Origin: Pseudomonadota bacterium
Lineage (GTDB): Bacteria > Pseudomonadota > Alphaproteobacteria > JAKJEU01
Direction: 5' to 3'
Assembly (NCBI GenBank): GCA_022705265.1
Contig: JAKJEU010000035.1
Span: 1-10,200, forward strand
Length of the DNA stretch: 10,200 bases
Part shown: one piece after another, positions 6,692 through 10,200 of the stretch
How positions within the stretch are numbered: the stretch's first letter is position 1
How the letters are laid out: every line of letters begins with the position of its first letter
The notes under the pieces: generated by a model
What the model was told of the DNA's origin: nothing
The model's database searches: none
Seen by the model: only the letters and a program-made list of their open reading frames with translations
Position numbers and translations under genes: made by a program

Positions 6692-6759
6692 CTCACCCCC
6701 TCCGCCATTTGATAAAAACAAGCCACCTGATGAAGGTGGTTTTTTTATTATGAAAATTT
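6692..6759 (+). repeat. Direct repeat copy 2 (truncated tRNA-Ser 3' end + terminator), 68 bp
   Basis: Exact second copy of 6494-6561. It contains only the last 16 nt of the tRNA, so it is not a functional tRNA. It includes a full second copy of the terminator (6720-6746). A tRNA 3' end repeated as a direct repeat around foreign-looking DNA is the pattern left by site-specific integration, but no integrase is present between the copies. Confidence 0.95.
6720..6746 (+). terminator. Second copy of the tRNA-type intrinsic terminator
   Basis: Identical to the terminator at 6522-6548: nine-pair stem with GATGA loop and a run of seven T. It would terminate any RNA passing the first terminator or starting in the 130-bp spacer, and separates that region from the chemoreceptor promoter downstream. 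Confidence 0.85.
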
Positions 6760-6951
6760 CAATTTTAGCCTTTAAATATTAAAAATATTCGATTAATCCA
6801 TAAATAATATATAAGAAAAATCGCATTTCTAATCATTTTTTATATCATAAAGTTTTATTAAGGTATTTCGCTACCACTTTATCGAATCCTTTTAAACCTT
6901 ATCAAAAACACATAATTAATATTTATTAACAGGTAATAAAATTTTAGATTG
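6760..6951. other. AT-rich intergenic stretch, nothing recognised
   Basis: About 190 bp of very AT-rich sequence with no supported open frame, no RNA gene I recognise and no strong hairpin. It joins the second tRNA-end repeat to the promoter of the first chemoreceptor gene. Confidence 0.6.
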
Positions 6952-6980
6952 TTGAAAAAAATCTATTTTTAGTATATAAT
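6952..6980 (+). promoter_or_regulatory. Sigma-70 type promoter of the first chemoreceptor gene (TTGAAA-N17-TATAAT)
   Basis: TTGAAA (6952-6957) and a perfect TATAAT (6975-6980) are separated by 17 nt, the optimal spacing. The RNA would begin near 6987, giving a leader of about 32 nt before ATG 7019. The match is close to the vegetative consensus and does not look like a sigma-28 flagellar promoter, although many chemoreceptor genes use one. Confidence 0.75.
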
Positions 6981-7005
6981 GATATTTAATTTCAACCAAA
7001 GAAAT

Positions 7006-7018
7006 GAGGTTACCTCCT
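7006..7018 (+). promoter_or_regulatory. Ribosome binding site deciding the start at 7019, within a small dyad
   Basis: GAGGT (7006-7010) stands 8 nt before ATG 7019 and is the only good Shine-Dalgarno here; the in-frame ATG at 7004 has none. The sequence is followed at once by ACCTCC, so GAGG-TTA-CCTC (7006-7016) can fold into a four-pair hairpin covering the Shine-Dalgarno. Whether this short helix matters in vivo is unknown. Confidence 0.65.
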
Positions 7019-8710
7019 ATGCTTTCTTTTATCAAAAACATCAAATGTACCACCCTATCCATTATTATAAACATCTTGATTGTTATTGGAATTTCCTCGG
7101 TATCGATCACGAATTTATTTTCTTTTAAAACTACTTTGTTAAATGAAAAAATTGAGCGAACAAAAAACATAATCGAAACCGCGAATAATATCGCTTTATC
7201 CTTAAACCAGATGGAAAAAAGCAATAAAATATCAAAGGGCGAGGCTCAAAATAGAGCAAAAGAAATAATAAGGCAAATGCGATATGATAATGGTAATTAC
7301 ATTTGGATTCATGATTATGATAATAACGGAGTATTGCACCCTGCCTTTCCTCAATATGAGAATGTTTCGATAAATAATTTAAAAGACGACCATAAAAAGT
7401 TTTTCATATCTGATATAACCAAACAAGTTCTTAAAAACGGCGAGGCTGTGCTTTATTATAATTGGAGAAAACCAAATAAAAACGAAGCTTCTTTAAAGGT
7501 TAATTATTCAAAAAGTTTTAAAGATTGGAATTGGATTTTAAACACCGGAACTTGGGTCGATGATGTAAATGCGATTTTTTATGAAAAAATGAAACAAAAT
7601 TTAACCATAATGTTTTTCATTCTTTTCATCACACTCACCCTTACCCATGTTTTTTCAAAATCGATAAAAGATGCGGTTGTTAATCTTAGCGAGGCTATGG
7701 TCAAAATTTCCGAAGGCGATGTTTCGGTAAAACTTGATAAGTATTTTTTAAAAAATGAAATCGGAGTAATGGCAAAAAAGCTTGAAATATTCAGAAAAAA
7801 TATAATAAGAAACAAGGAACTTGAAACCTTAAATCATGAAGAACAAAGATTGAAAATGGAAAGACTTGAAATCATTGAACAAATTATTCATGATTTTGAA
7901 AACCCGATTCTTAACATTGTTGATGTTTTTTCTTCGGCCTCTGTGGAGCTTAACGAAACTTCAAAGGTTATGAGCGACATTTTAAAAAATACTGTCAAAC
8001 AATCAAATATCGTTGAAAAAGCATCAAAACAAGCGGCGGAAAATTCAAAAACTGTTGCTGCTGCGACCGAGGAATTGTCCAATTCTATCCTTGAAATTTC
8101 AAAACAAGTAAATAACGAAGCAAAAATTACAAGAACCGCGGTTAATGAGATTAATTCCACAAATTCTGTTATCGGGTCTTTGGAAAAATCGGCGGAAAAA
8201 ATCAGCGAAGTTATCGGAATTATTACCGATATTGCCAACCAAACCAATTTACTTGCTTTAAATGCGACGATTGAGGCGGCTCGGGCGGGCGATGCTGGTA
8301 AAGGGTTTGCTGTCGTGGCTAATGAAGTTAAATCTTTGGCAAATCAAACCGCAAAGGCAACCGAAGAAATTTCAAGCCAAATTTCCGACCTTCAAAGCAA
8401 AACTGACCAAGCGGTAAGTGCAATTTCAAGAAGTGGCGACATCATTAAAAAGATGAACGAAATTTCGGCAACCATTGCTTGTGCTGTGGAACAACAAAGT
8501 GCGGCGACTGATGAAATTTCAAAAAATGTCGAGCAAGCTTCGAAAGGAACTACCGAAGTTTCAAATAATATCCAAGGTGTAACCCAAGCGGCAAGCGAGA
8601 CGGGTTCTTCTGCTCATCAAGTTTTGTCTGCCTCAAAGGAATTGGCCGAAAAATCACAACTTTTGAAAAGCCAAGTCGATAACTTTGTTGAAAGAATCAG
8701 AGCGGTATAA
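7019..8710 (+). CDS. Methyl-accepting chemotaxis protein with Cache_2 sensor, HAMP and MA domains
   Basis: A 563-residue transmembrane chemoreceptor. Order: short cytoplasmic N-terminus (MLSFIKN), TM1 about 12-32, periplasmic single Cache domain about 35-190 with NYIWIH (93-98), VLHP (105-108) and YYNW (146-149), TM2 about 193-213, HAMP about 212-265, a charged helical linker, then the signalling domain to 563. The conserved hairpin tip, about 400-440, includes [21 protein letters not shown], which binds CheA and CheW. There is no C-terminal NWETF-type CheR tether. I start at ATG 7019, not the in-frame ATG 7004, because of the Shine-Dalgarno and because MxFIKN then aligns with the N-terminus of the next receptor. 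Cache_2 domains often bind small organic acids, but the segment after the HP motif here (about 109-130) lacks the usual G-D and D-G residues present in the neighbour, so the ligand may differ. Confidence 0.95.
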   Translation: MLSFIKNIKCTTLSIIINILIVIGISSVSITNLFSFKTTLLNEKIERTKNIIETANNIALSLNQMEKSNKISKGEAQNRAKEIIRQMRYDNGNYIWIHDYDNNGVLHPAFPQYENVSINNLKDDHKKFFISDITKQVLKNGEAVLYYNWRKPNKNEASLKVNYSKSFKDWNWILNTGTWVDDVNAIFYEKMKQNLTIMFFILFITLTLTHVFSKSIKDAVVNLSEAMVKISEGDVSVKLDKYFLKNEIGVMAKKLEIFRKNIIRNKELETLNHEEQRLKMERLEIIEQIIHDFENPILNIVDVFSSASVELNETSKVMSDILKNTVKQSNIVEKASKQAAENSKTVAAATEELSNSILEISKQVNNEAKITRTAVNEINSTNSVIGSLEKSAEKISEVIGIITDIANQTNLLALNATIEAARAGDAGKGFAVVANEVKSLANQTAKATEEISSQISDLQSKTDQAVSAISRSGDIIKKMNEISATIACAVEQQSAATDEISKNVEQASKGTTEVSNNIQGVTQAASETGSSAHQVLSASKELAEKSQLLKSQVDNFVERIRAV

Positions 8711-8717
8711 TTTTAAC

Positions 8718-8747
8718 TTGACATAAATATAAAAAACAGCCTATATT
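8718..8747 (+). promoter_or_regulatory. Promoter of the second chemoreceptor gene (TTGACA-N18-TATATT), overlapping a terminator
   Basis: A perfect -35 box TTGACA (8718-8723) is followed after 18 nt by TATATT (8742-8747), a five-of-six -10 box. The predicted start, near 8754, falls at the end of the terminator loop, so the new RNA would carry only the right arm of that hairpin. The leader to ATG 8834 would be about 80 nt. The -35 box begins only 8 nt after the stop codon of the first receptor. Confidence 0.7.
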
Positions 8748-8767
8748 ATTAATGTTGGCTGTTTTTT
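8731..8767 (+). terminator. Intrinsic terminator of the first chemoreceptor gene
   Basis: AAAAAACAGCC (8731-8741) and GGCTGTTTTTT (8757-8767) pair perfectly over 11 bases around a 15-nt AT-rich loop. A GC-containing stem base followed by six T is a standard Rho-independent terminator, and the A run on the other side makes it potentially bidirectional. It lies 20 nt after the TAA of the receptor gene. Confidence 0.85.
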
Positions 8768-8833
8768 ATGCTTGATTCTTTTTGCCATCAATCTCATATA
8801 AAGAGTCATGCATTTTATTATGGGTGGTGTGCT

Positions 8834-10200
8834 ATGTTTGAATTCATCAAAAACCTTAGGATAGGTAAGCGGTTCTTAGTCATTAATGCAATTATCATCA
8901 TCGGCGTTTTATCCGTTGCGGTGATTAATCTAAGAGCTTTGCGAACAGAACTGTTGAACGACAGAATTGAAAAGACTAAAAATTTGGCAGAGGCTGCGAC
9001 TAACTCGGTCAAGCTTTATTACCAACAAGCAAAAGCCGGAGAGCTTAGCGAGGCTGAGGCAAAGGTAAGAGCGATTCAATCTGTCAAAGGCATGAGGTAC
9101 GATGGCGACAATTATATTTGGATACATAACTATAACAACATAATGTTAATGCACCCTGCAAGCGCTTCGTTAGAAGGTCGTGACTTTGGCTTAATCAAAG
9201 ACACCGACGGCAAGGCATTTATCGTCGAAATGACCGACAGTGTAAAGTCAAAAGGCGAGGCTTTGGTCTATTACAACTGGGCAAAACCAAATGAAACCCT
9301 CCCTTCTTTAAAGGTTTCTTATGCTATTGGCTTTCCTGAATGGGACTTTATCATGGTAACAGGGATTTGGATTGACGATGTTGATGAAATCTTTAAACAA
9401 AGAGCCATCGAAAGCTTGATTGCATTGTTTATCATTCTTTTCATTGCCTTAACCTTATCAAGCCTATTTTCAAAAAGCATCACCAACCCTTTAAAAGGTT
9501 TAGGTGGACTAATGATAGACCTTTCAAATGGCGACACCAAAATAAATGTGTCCTCATACCTTGATAAAAGCGAAGTCGGCGATATGGCAAGAAATGTTGA
9601 GACTTTCCGTATTAACACGATAAAAGCCCAAGAATTAGAGGCAATCCAGAAAAAAGAACAAGAAAGACAAATCGAGCGGTTAAAAGAGCTTGAAAAAGTT
9701 ATTCAAAACTTTGAAACTTCGATTTTGGAAATTGTCGAAACCGTTTCCTCAGCCTCGACCGAACTTAATTCCACCGCCGAAAGTATGTCAAAAATTTCAG
9801 AAAATACCGCAAACCAAGCTTCTGCCGTCGCTGCTGCTTCGGAACAAGCGGCTGCTAATGTTCAAACTGTGGCTTCTGCGGCCGAGGAACTTTCAAATTC
9901 TATTCTTGAAATTTCAACCCAAGTAAACCACGAAGCTCAAATTACAAGGCAAGCGGTAAACGAAATTAATGTTACGAATTCAGTTATGGAATCTTTGGCT
10001 GACAGTGCAAGACGAATAAGCGAGGTTATCAAACTTATTACTGACATCGCAAACCAAACCAACTTGCTTGCTTTAAACGCAACGATTGAGGCGGCTCGCG
10101 CGGGTGAAGCGGGCAAAGGCTTTGCTGTGGTGGCAAGTGAGGTCAAAAACCTTGCTAACCAAACCGCAAAAGCAACTGATGAAATCGCCGAACAAATTTC
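8834..10200 (+). CDS. Methyl-accepting chemotaxis protein, tandem paralogue, C-terminus outside window
   Basis: The frame from ATG 8834 is open to the end of the window: 455 complete residues. Domains lie at the same positions as in the preceding receptor: TM1 about 13-35, Cache_2 domain about 36-190 with NYIWIH (93-98), [14 protein letters not shown] (105-118), KDTDGKAF (122-129) and YYNWAKP (146-152), TM2 about 193-213, HAMP about 212-265, and the signalling domain with [27 protein letters not shown] (tip) at 404-430. The gap-free colinearity with the upstream protein shows tandem duplication. Unlike that protein it keeps the canonical Cache_2 HPxxxxLEGxD and DxDG residues, so it is the better candidate for a normal small-carboxylate receptor; the ligand itself is inference. 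Translation signals are weak (GGTGG about 6-10 nt upstream). It has its own promoter and is not dependent on readthrough. Roughly 100 residues, including part of the methylation helices, should remain beyond the edge. Confidence 0.95.
   Translation, partial: MFEFIKNLRIGKRFLVINAIIIIGVLSVAVINLRALRTELLNDRIEKTKNLAEAATNSVKLYYQQAKAGELSEAEAKVRAIQSVKGMRYDGDNYIWIHNYNNIMLMHPASASLEGRDFGLIKDTDGKAFIVEMTDSVKSKGEALVYYNWAKPNETLPSLKVSYAIGFPEWDFIMVTGIWIDDVDEIFKQRAIESLIALFIILFIALTLSSLFSKSITNPLKGLGGLMIDLSNGDTKINVSSYLDKSEVGDMARNVETFRINTIKAQELEAIQKKEQERQIERLKELEKVIQNFETSILEIVETVSSASTELNSTAESMSKISENTANQASAVAAASEQAAANVQTVASAAEELSNSILEISTQVNHEAQITRQAVNEINVTNSVMESLADSARRISEVIKLITDIANQTNLLALNATIEAARAGEAGKGFAVVASEVKNLANQTAKATDEIAEQI

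Noticed and set aside
6494..6759. Complete integrated mobile element with integrase at the tRNA
   Set aside because: Only 130 bp lie between the repeats, with no coding capacity, and no integrase or transposase is visible in the window. At most it is a remnant or a non-autonomous element, so it is kept as a repeat and not called a mobile element.
7004..7018. ATG 7004 as start of the first chemoreceptor (five extra residues MRLPP)
   Set aside because: No Shine-Dalgarno precedes it and the GAGGT ribosome site would lie inside the coding region. Alignment with the neighbouring receptor supports ATG 7019.
7888..8247. Minus-strand 119-codon frame opposite the first chemoreceptor, with a similar one at 9937-10146
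   Set aside because: Both mirror the conserved methylation-helix region of real receptors on the plus strand, and they recur because the receptors are duplicated. No ribosome site or recognisable domain.

Overview
The window looks like chromosome of a low-GC, motile, Gram-negative bacterium, most likely an alphaproteobacterium. The best indications are the two methyl-accepting chemotaxis proteins, whose Cache_2-HAMP-MA layout resembles that of Rhodospirillales-type receptors, and the 179-residue protein at 3856, which resembles an uncharacterised alphaproteobacterial family I recall but cannot look up here. The placement is inference; there is no rRNA or other strong marker gene. No phage, transposase, CRISPR or defence gene is visible.

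Layout. Positions 1-3745 are a minus-strand series, read right to left: a stomatin/QmcA-like SPFH protein (3745-2807), an NfeD-family partner (2800-2378), an unrecognised polytopic membrane protein (2374-944), then a secreted subtilisin-like protease whose C-terminus lies outside the window (890 to before 1). The gaps are 6, 3 and 53 nt, so at least the first three are probably one operon. Positions 3856-6346 are a plus-strand operon diverging from it: the 179-aa cytoplasmic protein, a family 2 glycosyltransferase and a geranylgeranyl-reductase-type flavoprotein, with 1 nt and 0 nt between genes. A serine tRNA (anticodon TGA) follows at 6422-6509.

Positions 6510-7018 carry no protein gene but are structured. 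The last 16 nt of the tRNA plus its trailer and terminator (68 bp) recur exactly 198 bp downstream. The 130 bp between the copies hold three hairpins and an inverted 11-nt piece of the tRNA T arm. This is the most unusual part of the window and looks like a small tRNA-anchored repeat or remnant element.

Positions 7019-10200 hold two tandem chemoreceptor genes, the second cut by the window edge. They align residue for residue without a gap over 455 positions and so are a tandem duplication, but the ligand-facing half of the Cache domain has diverged. Each has its own promoter. That of the second overlaps the terminator of the first, with the -10 box in the terminator loop.

Working together: the SPFH/NfeD pair probably acts on membrane organisation or quality control. 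The central operon suggests a glycosylated or isoprenoid-type envelope product. The receptors feed small-molecule sensing to the flagellar motor through CheA/CheW encoded elsewhere.
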